From Evansella sp. LMS18 (GTDB taxonomy: Bacteria; Bacillota; Bacilli; Bacillales; Salisediminibacteriaceae): 64,000 bases of DNA. Shown here one piece after another: positions 26,036-34,899 of the stretch. The notes under the pieces were generated by a model, which was not told the DNA's origin, did not search any database, and worked only from the letters and a program-made list of their open reading frames with translations. The position numbers and the translations under genes are program-made. The stretch spans positions 4,092,001-4,156,000 of the forward strand of contig NZ_CP093301.1 in NCBI RefSeq assembly GCF_024362785.1, in the 5' to 3' direction. Position 1 is the stretch's first letter; every line of letters starts with the position of its first letter.

Positions 26036-26407
26036 ATGCAAATTATTATTTCCAACAGTTCAAAGGAGCCGATTTATGAACAGATTACTAGTCAGATTAA
26101 ATCCTCAATTTTAGCAGGTGATCTGCAGGAGGGCACAGCATTACCTTCCATCCGCCAGCTCGCCAAGGATTTAAAAATCAGTGTTATTACGACGAAACGG
26201 GCATACGAGGAACTGGAGAAAGCGGGCTTTATCTATTCGATCGTGGGAAAAGGTTCTTTTGTTGCAGAGCAAAATTTAGAAGTCATTAAAGAGAAGAAGC
26301 TGAAAGTCATTGAGGACCAGCTGAATGCTGTCATCATAAACAGCAGGGAAATCGGCCTGTCACTGGAGGACCTCCAGGACTTACTGAATATTTTATACGA
26401 GGAGTGA
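26036..26407 (+). CDS. GntR family regulator, YtrA type
   Basis: This short GntR protein of 123 residues has only the winged-helix domain (PIYEQITSQIKSSILAGDLQ, then LPSIRQLAKDLKISVITTKR) and a small helical tail, the YtrA layout. YtrA-type repressors control ABC exporters linked to cell-envelope stress. The gene heads an operon with an ABC ATPase and a permease and overlaps the next region. The inverted repeat over the promoter suggests autorepression. Confidence 0.9.
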   Translation: MQIIISNSSKEPIYEQITSQIKSSILAGDLQEGTALPSIRQLAKDLKISVITTKRAYEELEKAGFIYSIVGKGSFVAEQNLEVIKEKKLKVIEDQLNAVIINSREIGLSLEDLQDLLNILYEE

Positions 26408-26412
26408 ACAAG

Positions 26413-27279
26413 GTGGAAAACGTAGTGGAATTAAAGAATATCACAAAAAACTTAAAAGGCTTTTCCGTAAAAAATATTAATATGCAAGTGAAGCAAGGAT
26501 TTATCACAGGCTTCATTGGAGCGAATGGCGCTGGTAAATCAACAACGATAAAAATGATGATGAATTTATTAAGACCGGATACCGGGGACGTAAAGCTGTT
26601 TGGGCTCGATTACAGGACACACGAGAAGGAGATAAAGGAACGTATTGGCTTTGTGTATGATGGCAATGTGTTTTTTGACGGGCTTAACTTAAAGGATATA
26701 AAAAGAATTGTCGGCCCCGCATACAAAAAATGGGACGATACTTTGTTTTATAAATACGTAGATCAGTTCCGGCTTCCCCTTAATAAACCGATAAAAACGT
26801 TCTCCAAAGGTATGCAGATGAAGGCGTCCCTGGCTTTAGCTTTGTCACACGATGCTGAACTTATCATAATGGATGAACCGACAGCTGGACTGGACCCTAT
26901 TTTCAGAAGAGAATTGCTGGATTTATTGCAGGAAATCATGCTTGATGGGAGACGAACCATCTTTTTCTCCACGCATATTACAACTGATTTAGACCGCATC
27001 GCAGACTATATCGCTTTTTTACAAAACGGAGAATTAATTTTTAACCAGTCTATTGACGATGTGGCAAATAACTATGCGCTCGTTAAAGGTGAACTTGGTC
27101 TGCTGGACAGAGACACGGAAAAGGCCTTCGTTGATATTCACCGTGCGCCCACAGGATTTGAAGCTTTGACGGATAATGTGAAAGCTGTGAAGAAAACTTT
27201 TGGTGAATCGGTTGTAATTGAAAGAGCCTCGCTGGAAGATATTATGTATTACATGAAAGGGAGGGAAAGCTATGTTTAA
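26413..27279 (+). CDS. ABC transporter ATP-binding protein of the GntR operon
   Basis: The protein has 288 residues. Walker A is GANGAGKST, the signature is FSKGMQMKASLALALS, Walker B is ELIIMDEPTAGLDP and the switch His is in STHI. GTG 26413 is preferred, because GAGGAG (26399-26404) would abut the earlier GTG at 26404. It pairs with the membrane subunit encoded next, with a short gene overlap. By analogy with Ytr systems it is probably an exporter or lipid-II-antibiotic sensing module; the substrate is unknown. Confidence 0.9.
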   Translation: MENVVELKNITKNLKGFSVKNINMQVKQGFITGFIGANGAGKSTTIKMMMNLLRPDTGDVKLFGLDYRTHEKEIKERIGFVYDGNVFFDGLNLKDIKRIVGPAYKKWDDTLFYKYVDQFRLPLNKPIKTFSKGMQMKASLALALSHDAELIIMDEPTAGLDPIFRRELLDLLQEIMLDGRRTIFFSTHITTDLDRIADYIAFLQNGELIFNQSIDDVANNYALVKGELGLLDRDTEKAFVDIHRAPTGFEALTDNVKAVKKTFGESVVIERASLEDIMYYMKGRESYV

Positions 27280-27877
27280 TTTGATCAGACGGGATGTTAT
27301 TCTGCAAAAAAGACTGCTGTTAACCTTTATTCCTTTTATTTTGTTTTTTATTATCATGGACTCGCATCCGGTTCTTGTTTTTCTCGTTGCCAGTATTTTT
27401 ATACCCTTTAATGCTTACGCTTATGATGAAAAAACAGAGGTTAATATTTTGCTGAATTCGTTGCCGTACACACGTAGAGAGATTATTGCTGCACGCTATC
27501 TCGGGGCGATCATTTATTCACTGGCATCAATCGGAGTGGCTTGTGCAGCCTTATTAGCGTTTAGTAAACCATTTGCACTATCGGATATAGCGATTGGAGG
27601 AGGCTTATTCTTTTTATTTGCAGCCCTTACTTTCCCGCTGTTTTATATATTAAAACAAGGCTATATTTTTTCGGCTGTACTTATAAGCTTCCTTGTTTTA
27701 GCCGCCATAGGGCCTCAAATCGTCTTGTATATGTCCGGTCATTTGCCAGCTATAACTGATTTTCTTATGAATTTATCCACCACGGCGTTGTATACGGGAG
27801 GGGCAGTAATCATCGCGGTACTTTATGCAGTGTCCTGGGGAGTTACTACGTTTGTTTACCAGCGAAAAGCATTTTAA
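27272..27877 (+). CDS. ABC-2 type permease of the GntR operon
   Basis: The protein has 201 residues and six hydrophobic segments. The start MFNLIRRDVILQKRLLLTF and the loop EKTEVNILLNSLPYTRREIIAARYLG are typical of ABC-2 membrane subunits that partner short ATPases. It overlaps the ATPase gene by eight bases and ends at a strong terminator. No separate substrate-binding protein is present, which supports export. Confidence 0.87.
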   Translation: MFNLIRRDVILQKRLLLTFIPFILFFIIMDSHPVLVFLVASIFIPFNAYAYDEKTEVNILLNSLPYTRREIIAARYLGAIIYSLASIGVACAALLAFSKPFALSDIAIGGGLFFLFAALTFPLFYILKQGYIFSAVLISFLVLAAIGPQIVLYMSGHLPAITDFLMNLSTTALYTGGAVIIAVLYAVSWGVTTFVYQRKAF

Positions 27878-27927
27878 TTGCTGCCCGGTTTGTTTCCTAA
27901 GATAAAAATTCAAAACAGGAATTTTTG

Positions 27928-27985
27928 GTAGTTCGATTTAGAGTACAAAGCTGGTCTTTGTACCTGAATTGAACTACTTTTTTTA
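27928..27985 (+). terminator. Long terminator of the GntR-ABC operon
   Basis: The outer arms GTAGTTC and GAACTAC and the inner arms GTACAAAG and CTTTGTAC form a long imperfect stem, followed by eight T. Confidence 0.85.
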
Positions 27986-28138
27986 ATGACCCGTTAAAGC
28001 TGTTGATTATCCTCTATAAATAAATAATTAATGAAATTTTATGATAAAAAAATTAAGAGAATTATGAAAAATATGCTATCCTTAGATTGTATATGGAAAA
28101 TTAATGGGAAGTAATACTTAGAAAGAGGTAGCCAGATT

Positions 28139-28345
28139 ATGAGAATAAGAAATTTTATCATGCTCATTTTTTTATTGGTTATGACTATTTATTTTGGCGG
28201 TACACTTGCAAGTATTGTATATCTGGAAAATGTCAAATGGAGAATCATAGATTCTATTTTATTAATTAGTTTGGTTTTGCCGTGGATCGCTTATATTTTT
28301 TACATAAGACAAAGTAAAGTGAAAAAATCAGAAGAAACAAACTGA
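28139..28345 (+). CDS. Small membrane protein, 68 residues
   Basis: The protein has two hydrophobic segments (FIMLIFLLVMTIYFGGTLAS and SILLISLVLPWIAYIFYI) and a charged tail. The ribosome site is AAAGAGG. The family is not recognised. It is the first of three membrane-protein genes in a row on this strand. Confidence 0.65.
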   Translation: MRIRNFIMLIFLLVMTIYFGGTLASIVYLENVKWRIIDSILLISLVLPWIAYIFYIRQSKVKKSEETN

Positions 28346-28398
28346 CCATATTTTTAATCGGAATTTTATATCACCATAAAAAAGTAGGGGAGATGTGA

Positions 28399-28947
28399 AT
28401 GGAGTTAACGAAAATAAGAAATGAGTTATCGGTGAAAGGGAAAAATGGCATCGGATTTTTATTATCTGCTGTTGTTATCTGGTCAATTATTACAATTATT
28501 TTTCTGCTGCCGCTAGGTACATACCAAAAGAATATCTATATGCTGTTTACAACAGGGTTAATGTTTCCATTATCCATAGGCATGTCTACATTAGTTCGGG
28601 CTGACTGGAGACTCCAGGGGAACCAGTTAGGTGATTTAGGTTTATTTTTAAACCTTGCACAAGTTATCTATTTTCCTATTCTTTTCTGGGGCATAGCAAG
28701 AAGCCCAACTGAAGCCATCATGTTCTTTGCAATAATTACAGGGGCACATTTTTTTCCATACGGATGGTTTTATAATGCTAAACCTTTTTATGTAATGGCT
28801 CCAATCATCTCACTTGCAATCATGTTTTTGGGATTTTACCTAAACGGAGAAAGTTTATGGTTAATTCCCTTGTCTATGATAATACTTCTTCTTGTCTTAA
28901 TTGTGTGGCTCATTACAGATTATAAGAGGAAAGCAGAAGAAATTTAA
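28399..28947 (+). CDS. Multi-span membrane protein, DUF7010-like
   Basis: The protein has 182 residues and five to six hydrophobic segments, with a soluble N-terminus of about 20 residues. GMSTLVRADWRLQGNQLGDL and the motif GAHFFPYGWFY near residue 115 recall the DUF7010 family, an assignment I make with moderate confidence. The ribosome site is GGGGAG. The function is unknown. Confidence 0.62.
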   Translation: MELTKIRNELSVKGKNGIGFLLSAVVIWSIITIIFLLPLGTYQKNIYMLFTTGLMFPLSIGMSTLVRADWRLQGNQLGDLGLFLNLAQVIYFPILFWGIARSPTEAIMFFAIITGAHFFPYGWFYNAKPFYVMAPIISLAIMFLGFYLNGESLWLIPLSMIILLLVLIVWLITDYKRKAEEI

Positions 28948-29090
28948 GCAGAAAGCCGGATTAGCATGTTCAGCCAGTAAATACGTTTATTCATGGCGCG
29001 AAGTAAGTTTTGTTCGTGCCTTTTTGGCAGGGAGATATAATGTTTATATTTCTCTACATAGCCTCAACTCTCGAAAGGAGAGCTAAATAT

Positions 29091-29294
29091 ATGAAGTATT
29101 GGTATCTTATATTTTTATTGGTTTTTGCTCTTTTTGTAAACACCAATAGAAGTCTGTTTCATGCACATGAGTTTCAGGGGGCTGATTTATCAACGGTTCA
29201 CCCGTGGTTGTGGGGGCAGTGGTGGATTTATCTCCTGGTAATATTAATTTTGCTGCTTATTAAATATCTGCATGAAAGGCAAGGAAAAAAATAG
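29091..29294 (+). CDS. Small membrane protein, 67 residues
   Basis: AAAGGAG precedes ATG 29091, which sets this start downstream of longer reading-frame starts. The protein has two hydrophobic segments separated by an aromatic loop (HPWLWGQWWIYLL). I see no recognised family. Confidence 0.6.
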   Translation: MKYWYLIFLLVFALFVNTNRSLFHAHEFQGADLSTVHPWLWGQWWIYLLVILILLLIKYLHERQGKK

Positions 29295-29311
29295 GCTTAT
29301 GGGGGTAAGGC

Positions 29312-29340
29312 TTTCGACAAGTGCCAGGCACTTGTCGAAA
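29312..29340. repeat. 29-nt palindrome of the TTCGACAAGTGCC family
   Basis: Arms TTTCGACAAGTGCC and GGCACTTGTCGAAA are perfect around a central A. It lies between convergent genes. Confidence 0.9.
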
Positions 29341-29364
29341 AATCTTTGTGAAGCACCATCTCGA

Positions 29365-30828
29365 TTAATATGTCGTCACCCTGAAAATTTTTTGCAGAAC
29401 GTAGAGAACATACCTGGCAGTGCTGAGGGAATCAGCATATTCTTCATATGGAACGGTGAAATCGGCGTCCTCGTTTTCCCATAGACGGTGGAAGTAGCTG
29501 TCGATACTCTGTATAAATTCAGTGTCTGGATCGGCAATGATATTCAGGTTGTTTTCCGGATTATAATTATTCAGATTCCTGGTAGTAAAGTTTGTGGAAC
29601 CTGCTATGACCTGGCTTTCATTGTTTCGAATAATATACGCCATCTTTGTGTGGTATTGTTCTTCATTCGTGTTGTACCAGCGTATCTCAATATTATCGTC
29701 TTCCCTCATTAGCAATTCTTCCGCTACTGGTATATTTGGCAGGCCGATTTTTTCCTGGCCAAAAGCGTTCTTGTTCGGATCCAGAATCAGCCGAAACTCT
29801 ACTCCGCGGCTGGCAGCATTGTTGATCGCTTCAATAATATCCCGGTCAGAAAGATAAAACATACCGATCCAGACCATGTCCCCGGCTTCAGCTTCTTCAA
29901 GACCATCAATAAACGCATATTCAATCTGCCTTTCGGTGACAACCTGTGCTTCTATAGAACTTTCACCCGAAGAGGGAGCTTCCTCGCGTGCGCTGAGTAA
30001 TTCAGTTAATTCAGCTTCTGTTGGAAAGGAGGAAAGGTCGCTTCCTGAAAAAGCGGCAACTGCTTTTTCCGCCTCAACCATATCTTTTATAATCATTCCT
30101 TCTGCACGAACAGCAATGTCAGAATGGAGGCTGCTCGCATCATGAGCGTTCCAGGACATATAGAGACCGGCATTTTCACTAATGACCGCTTTCCGGTGAT
30201 TTGCTTTCACGTTCGCCAGCTTGAGGTATGAGCGAAATGTTACATCCGGTGAATTTTCGCCGAACGGATTCGGCAGCCTCCCTGTTCCTTCCTGGCCGAA
30301 CCATTGGAAAAACATCCGCCATGCCCCGGAGTAAAGCGGGGTTGGGTCACGGAGTTTCGTGAGATCTGTATAAATCACCTCTGCACCGAGCTCCTCGAGT
30401 GGAGCGATATGCTGTGCTTCGTGGGACCTGTATGTTGTATTAATATGGTCGGTAATGATAGTGACTTTAAGATCGGGCTGCGCTTCCATTTGTTTTTCAA
30501 TTGTTTCTGAAAGGTGGGCACTTGTGGGCGGAAAATCACGTTCCTCGTCCGACATTTCATTGAACATAAACATATCGATGATCAAAAAATGCTCCGCTTC
30601 TTCTATTACTTCCACAATATTTTCATAAATATGATGCTCGTAATGTTCCTCTCCATCGAGCTGGTAGGTAAGATCGTAAATGAATTCGATCTCCCCGTCA
30701 GCCAGGGGATGGAAATCACCAGCATAGGATAACCCGTTAGGCAAGGGCTTCAGCTGGTGGAAGATAACCATACCAATATAAACAAAAAGAATTAAAAGAC
30801 CAAGAATAAAAGTAAACCGATTTTTCAT
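29365..30828 (-). CDS. Phospholipase D family protein, membrane-anchored
   Basis: The protein has 487 residues from ATG 30828, set by ACGGAGA upstream; an in-frame extension to 30972 has no ribosome site. An N-terminal membrane segment (FTFILGLLILFVYIGMVIF) is followed by two PLD repeats. The first active site is around NHRKAVISENAGLYMSWN, and the second is YHTKMAYI with GSTNFTTRNL. Cardiolipin synthase or phosphodiesterase activity on the outer face is plausible. The catalytic His and Lys are present in both. Confidence 0.87.
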   Translation of the reverse strand: MKNRFTFILGLLILFVYIGMVIFHQLKPLPNGLSYAGDFHPLADGEIEFIYDLTYQLDGEEHYEHHIYENIVEVIEEAEHFLIIDMFMFNEMSDEERDFPPTSAHLSETIEKQMEAQPDLKVTIITDHINTTYRSHEAQHIAPLEELGAEVIYTDLTKLRDPTPLYSGAWRMFFQWFGQEGTGRLPNPFGENSPDVTFRSYLKLANVKANHRKAVISENAGLYMSWNAHDASSLHSDIAVRAEGMIIKDMVEAEKAVAAFSGSDLSSFPTEAELTELLSAREEAPSSGESSIEAQVVTERQIEYAFIDGLEEAEAGDMVWIGMFYLSDRDIIEAINNAASRGVEFRLILDPNKNAFGQEKIGLPNIPVAEELLMREDDNIEIRWYNTNEEQYHTKMAYIIRNNESQVIAGSTNFTTRNLNNYNPENNLNIIADPDTEFIQSIDSYFHRLWENEDADFTVPYEEYADSLSTARYVLYVLQKIFRVTTY

Positions 30829-31047
30829 TATGAGTTTCTCCGTTCTTAAATCATCAATTTTCGCTTGAATTCTTTTCTTTACCCTCAAATATGAACTTTC
30901 AAGCAACCGGGCAATTGAGGAAAAGCTTTTGTATTGACTGTGAGTAGTTAATTCTCCACCTGTTGCTAACATGGATAGTAGAATAAGGACTTATTGTATA
31001 AATTAAATTTATTTAATCATAATAGAAATGATTAGGAGGTACATTAA

Positions 31048-32052
31048 ATGGAACATAACCCAAAACTTGTTTCTTCGGAAGTTGCAGCCTTGTGGGGTGC
31101 TTATATGCAAAACTCAATGGCTTATTGTATCGTTCAACATTTTGCGGCTGTTAATGAAGATTCAGATGCCACAGACCTTATGCAATCAGCTTTAACAAAT
31201 TGTGACTATGTAGTAAACGAAGTTAAACAAATCTTTGAACAAGAAAATCATGCCTTACCAATTGGTTTTACACAAGAAGATGTATACTTAAATGCAGGGC
31301 GGGTCTATTCAGACCTTTTCGCTTTAAGATATATAAAATACATGGCGTCTGCTGGAGCAGCAGCTGCATCAGCTTTACTGGAAGTATTGGCTCGAAAGGA
31401 TATAAGAGATTTTTTTTCTGCAACTTCCGCAATGTTTATTAAACTTTACAATAATGCCAGCGATTTATTATTGAAAAAAGGTACTTTTATCCGTTCGCCG
31501 GTCATCACACCTATGGAGAAAGCGGAATACCTGCAGAGTGAATCATTCCTATCAGGATTAATAGGCAAACATCGTCCTTTAACTGCCATTGAATTAGCTC
31601 ATATTTCTAAAAATTCAGAGACCAATTCGATTGGCAGAACGTTTGTAGCGGGGTTTTCCCAAACAGCTGAATCACCAGAAGTTAGAAAGTATATGGAAAG
31701 AGGCTTGGAAATAGCTGCAAAGCATGAAACTGTGTTTAGAGAAATATTAGTGGAAGATGAAGTACCCATGCCTAGTACATGGGATTCAGCCATTTCTCAA
31801 TCCACTGACGCACCATTTTCAGATAAGTTAATGATGTTTCATACTTTAGGTTTAAATGAACTTAGTGTCACTGGATATGGTGCTGCAATTGGTGCCAGCA
31901 TGAGAAATGACCTAGTTGGTGATTATACGAGGTTAGTAGCAGAAATACTTCAATATGGAAATGCTGGAGTTAAATTGATGATTGAGAATAGGTGGCTGGA
32001 ACAACCACCACAAAATGTAGACAGAGAAGCACTTAGAAACAGAAAGGCTTAA
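31048..32052 (+). CDS. DUF3231 family protein (paralogue of the gene at 3695)
   Basis: The protein has 334 residues in two repeats, with the same layout and shared motifs as the minus-strand gene at 3695-4705 (GKHRPLTAIE, EVRKYMERG, WLEQPP). The overall similarity is clear but the sequences are well diverged, so the duplication is old. The ribosome site TTAGGAGG is strong. No regulatory inverted repeat like the one at 4798 is seen upstream. The function is unknown. Confidence 0.85.
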   Translation: MEHNPKLVSSEVAALWGAYMQNSMAYCIVQHFAAVNEDSDATDLMQSALTNCDYVVNEVKQIFEQENHALPIGFTQEDVYLNAGRVYSDLFALRYIKYMASAGAAAASALLEVLARKDIRDFFSATSAMFIKLYNNASDLLLKKGTFIRSPVITPMEKAEYLQSESFLSGLIGKHRPLTAIELAHISKNSETNSIGRTFVAGFSQTAESPEVRKYMERGLEIAAKHETVFREILVEDEVPMPSTWDSAISQSTDAPFSDKLMMFHTLGLNELSVTGYGAAIGASMRNDLVGDYTRLVAEILQYGNAGVKLMIENRWLEQPPQNVDREALRNRKA

Positions 32053-32173
32053 ATGAAAAATTAGTAATCAAAACAGCGAGATGTTATAATCGCTGTTAAT
32101 TGATTACTACATATAATTAGCAAAGAAGCAGCAGCCATTTATCAATGGAAGTTCTGAGGCTTTCTGCATCACA

Positions 32174-32198
32174 AAAGCCGGGCAAAATGCCCGGCTTT
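32174..32198. terminator. Terminator of the stress-protein gene, bidirectional
   Basis: AAAGCCGGGCA at 32174-32184 pairs with TGCCCGGCTTT at 32188-32198. Confidence 0.85.
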
Positions 32199-32206
32199 AG
32201 TCTCTA

Positions 32207-33199
32207 TTAAAACCTGCTGTCTCTGTTTTCGCCATTAAAGAGATCATCAGCTTTTCTGTCTTTTTTTTCATTAAACAGATTATCAGCTTTTCTGTCACTA
32301 TCAAATGCGTTCCTGTTTTCCTTTTCACCTTCGCGGTCAACATGGAGTTCTTCTTTCTTCACGTTGTCTGTAACCTGTTCGGTTTCTTCAACCTTTCTTT
32401 TGCCTACCTCAACTTCATCCGTTACCACTGGCTTTTTCCTTACTTCCAGCTTCTCTTCTTTTATTGGCACACGAATTGTTTCGTCTTCGATTTTACCGTC
32501 GGCTTCCGCATTAGCTGACTTGCCGTCAACCGGCTTTTTCTCAACATAAACCTCTTCACGGGTTACCGGAACATCTATTCTTTGTGTCTCTTCGTGAACT
32601 TCCTTCTTCACTTCTACGTCACCGGTTTTCACGTTTTCCTTGTCCACATCGATTCTCTCTTCGCGAAGACGCAATTTCTTTTCTTCTGCTGTTTCATCTG
32701 TCCTGCTGCTTAATTCATTTGTTGCACCTGTTACAGAGTTTGTGTCATTGCCGGTGGCCTCTGTCCGTACAGGATCGCTGGCAGACAAGTTGTTTCCATA
32801 ATCTGTTTTTCGAGTTCCGTGCTGGGTGCCTAAGCCTGTCCCATTTTCAGGTGCCAGCACAACAATTTTACCGCTGCGCACGTCTGCATCATACTCTCGT
32901 GCTTCACTTTCTGTAAGACCTAAATTAGTTAACCGGTCAAAATAGCCATTAGAATGGTTATTAGTATCGTCATCCAGAAAAACGTCCTTAGCTTTTTCCC
33001 AGAAGGATTTATCATCATCGCTACCGGCAGAACCTGAAGATTCTACACTAGCATCCGTCCTGCTTTTCAGCCAGGAAGTATTTTCTCCGTCTGCAACGAG
33101 CGATATATCTTCCGGGTCGTAGCCTTCCGTCTTAAGACTTTCAACTGCCTGTACTACTTCCTGTTCAGATTCATATACTCCAATAACATTTTTAGCCAT
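32207..33199 (-). CDS. General stress protein: YflT-type N-terminal plus YsnF/AvaK (DUF2382) domain
   Basis: The protein has 330 residues. Residues 1-40 (MAKNVIGVYESEQEVVQAVE) are the YflT / heat-induced stress type. A Ser/Asp-rich linker follows. Residues from about 165 carry DUF2382: LRLREERIDVDKENVKTG, then repeats such as VPVTREEVYVEKKPV. The C-terminus repeats KADNLFNEKKD and KADDLFNGEN. It is very hydrophilic and probably cytoplasmic. A sigma-B-like promoter and strong ribosome site AAGGAGG lie upstream, matching a stress-regulon member. The biochemical role is unknown. Confidence 0.85.
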   Translation of the reverse strand: MAKNVIGVYESEQEVVQAVESLKTEGYDPEDISLVADGENTSWLKSRTDASVESSGSAGSDDDKSFWEKAKDVFLDDDTNNHSNGYFDRLTNLGLTESEAREYDADVRSGKIVVLAPENGTGLGTQHGTRKTDYGNNLSASDPVRTEATGNDTNSVTGATNELSSRTDETAEEKKLRLREERIDVDKENVKTGDVEVKKEVHEETQRIDVPVTREEVYVEKKPVDGKSANAEADGKIEDETIRVPIKEEKLEVRKKPVVTDEVEVGKRKVEETEQVTDNVKKEELHVDREGEKENRNAFDSDRKADNLFNEKKDRKADDLFNGENRDSRF

Positions 33200-33248
33200 T
33201 TTACCAGCCTCCTTAGTTTTGTGTAATTCCTGATGTTACACCGTTCTA

Positions 33249-33273
33249 ATTCCCATACAGTTAACATTAAAAC
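33249..33273 (-). promoter_or_regulatory. Sigma-B-type promoter for the stress-protein gene
   Basis: On the minus strand, GTTTTA (33273-33268) and GGGAAT (33254-33249) are 13 bases apart, close to the sigma-B consensus GTTTaa / GGGtAt. Confidence 0.65.
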
Positions 33274-33496
33274 TGGGTCAAAAGTTATGAGATCATAACG
33301 TAAAGAGAAGGGGCAGGAAGGACAATCGGGAAAATATAGAAGTATGTAGAACAGGTTGTTTGAATTTAGGAAATATGGAAAACAGGTGCTGGGAGTTATG
33401 TTAAAATTAGGTATATGGATGGTTATTCTTGCTCAGGTGCTGAAACGAGTGCATTGTATTAAATTTTCTTTAGATGGCTTAGAAAAGGAGACTACT

Positions 33497-33730
33497 ATGG
33501 ATAGTGAGAGAAGCAAAAGAAATACAGAAAAAGATGAGAATAACTTAGAGGATAAAAAGGGATGGAAAATCTTTGATGCCATATTTTCAGCGGGTATATT
33601 CAAATTGTTTTTTGAAAGCGAAGAAGCCAGAAAAGGAAATAATGACAAATTGTTCAAGGAACTGATTTATGGATCACTGGCTGGTATTCTTATTTTTATT
33701 TTAATTATGGTCATCGCTATCAATTTTTAG
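33497..33730 (+). CDS. Small protein with C-terminal membrane segment, 77 residues
   Basis: ATG 33497 is preceded by AAAAGGAG, which marks it as the start despite a longer open frame to 33356. About 50 charged residues come first, then one hydrophobic tail (GSLAGILIFILIMVIAINF). The family is not recognised. The tail-anchored design suggests a membrane-bound cytoplasmic protein. Confidence 0.6.
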   Translation: MDSERSKRNTEKDENNLEDKKGWKIFDAIFSAGIFKLFFESEEARKGNNDKLFKELIYGSLAGILIFILIMVIAINF

Positions 33731-33876
33731 ATTAAGTTAGTTATTACTATACTTAAAAGGAAAGATCCTGTTCTTTCTGATGATCTCCAGTTCACTTAGA
33801 GAGGTGTGTACATGGTTCTGGTGGTCAGACATGGCTAAGTAGGTGGAACGTAAAAAACGTGTTTGGAGAGGATAGT

Positions 33877-34095
33877 ATGTTTGAAATAATACTATCGACA
33901 GTTTTAATTACTTACCCGCGGCTGTTTATGTTTCTTATCGTTTTTGCCGTTATTATCATTATTATTAATCAGATTTTCCATGAACGTACACAGAAGTTTT
34001 ACAAAGATCTCCTTGAAGAAAAATACGAGAGAAGAATTGAGGATCTGGAGAGAAAAATAGAAGAGTTAGAGAAACAGAGTCTGAAAAATAAATAG
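33877..34095 (+). CDS. Small membrane protein with coiled coil, 72 residues
   Basis: GGAGAGGA precedes ATG 33877. Residues 14-31 are hydrophobic (RLFMFLIVFAVIIIIINQ). Residues 40-70 form a charged coiled coil (EEKYERRIEDLERKIEELEK). I recognise no family. Confidence 0.62.
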   Translation: MFEIILSTVLITYPRLFMFLIVFAVIIIIINQIFHERTQKFYKDLLEEKYERRIEDLERKIEELEKQSLKNK

Positions 34096-34150
34096 AAACC
34101 AACTACTCTGCCGGGTGGATTTTCACACGTAAACCATTCGGATTTAAACT

Positions 34151-34594
34151 TTAATCCCATTCATCTGTTTTTACGTACATGTCTTCATATTTATCCCAAT
34201 GTTCTCTAAGACTTAGGAAGAAGTCGTCCGGATAGTTCCCGAATAATAAATTAAATTCTCCGTCCATATAAGTAATGAGATAACTTTTTTCTTTATTCGT
34301 ATCTGATTCGTTATACCGATGTATATATACTTTTAATTCGCCTTCTGTAAGGGGCTCATCAAGAAAGTATAACCGTGTATTTGAAATATCACTCTTGCTG
34401 ATTAGGCAAACACCATAACCTTTCTGCTTTGTTTCCTCCACATACGCTTTTTCATTAACGTACCGGTATTCCCTGGAATAATCTACACCACAAAAACGGC
34501 AGTACAAATACAAATGATCAAGTTTATAATGCCAGTCTGCTGATGTGACTTTGCCACAGTGAGGGCACTCGGTAAAAATGTATATCGATGCCAT
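34151..34594 (-). CDS. Zinc-ribbon protein of unknown function
   Basis: The protein has 147 residues from ATG 34594 (AAGGAG eight bases upstream). CPHC near residue 10 and CRFC near residue 32 form a probable zinc ribbon. The rest is a small alpha/beta domain rich in aromatic residues, with no membrane segment. It is a single gene on the minus strand, and I cannot assign a function. Confidence 0.65.
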   Translation of the reverse strand: MASIYIFTECPHCGKVTSADWHYKLDHLYLYCRFCGVDYSREYRYVNEKAYVEETKQKGYGVCLISKSDISNTRLYFLDEPLTEGELKVYIHRYNESDTNKEKSYLITYMDGEFNLLFGNYPDDFFLSLREHWDKYEDMYVKTDEWD

Positions 34595-34779
34595 TTCATA
34601 CACTCCTTGTATTTGATTTTTTGATATGGATACAGCCTGTCTTCTTCATTTTCTGGAAAAATTTAATTGTAGAATATAAGAAATAAGCTTAGTAAAGAGG
34701 AAAGTAAAAAAGCAGAAGTAAGAGGTAGTAAACAAGATAATTATAAATTAATTCGCATAAAAGAACAAGTGTTCTTGTT

Positions 34780-34808
34780 ATTCGACAAGTGCCTGGCACT
34801 TGTCGAAT
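34780..34808. repeat. 29-nt palindrome of the TTCGACAAGTGCC family
   Basis: Arms ATTCGACAAGTGCC and GGCACTTGTCGAAT are perfect around a central T. A separate small hairpin (AAGAAC/GTTCTT) lies just upstream. Confidence 0.9.
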
Positions 34809-34899
34809 GGGTACTAGAAAAATATGAAAATATCTTCAAATTTTTGTATAATTAAGGGAGTAGATAAGTCCGTAACTAAATTTTAAGGAGACTAAATGA

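Noticed and set aside
25324-26055. 243-residue minus-strand ORF with LASPHFLIFVSQVTQEP repeats
   Set aside because: It follows from the 51-bp period being a multiple of three. It runs into the promoter of the GntR gene and has no ribosome site.
34761-34776. AAGAAC/GTTCTT hairpin as a regulatory site
   Set aside because: It is short and beside a repeat palindrome; no promoter or gene relation can be shown.
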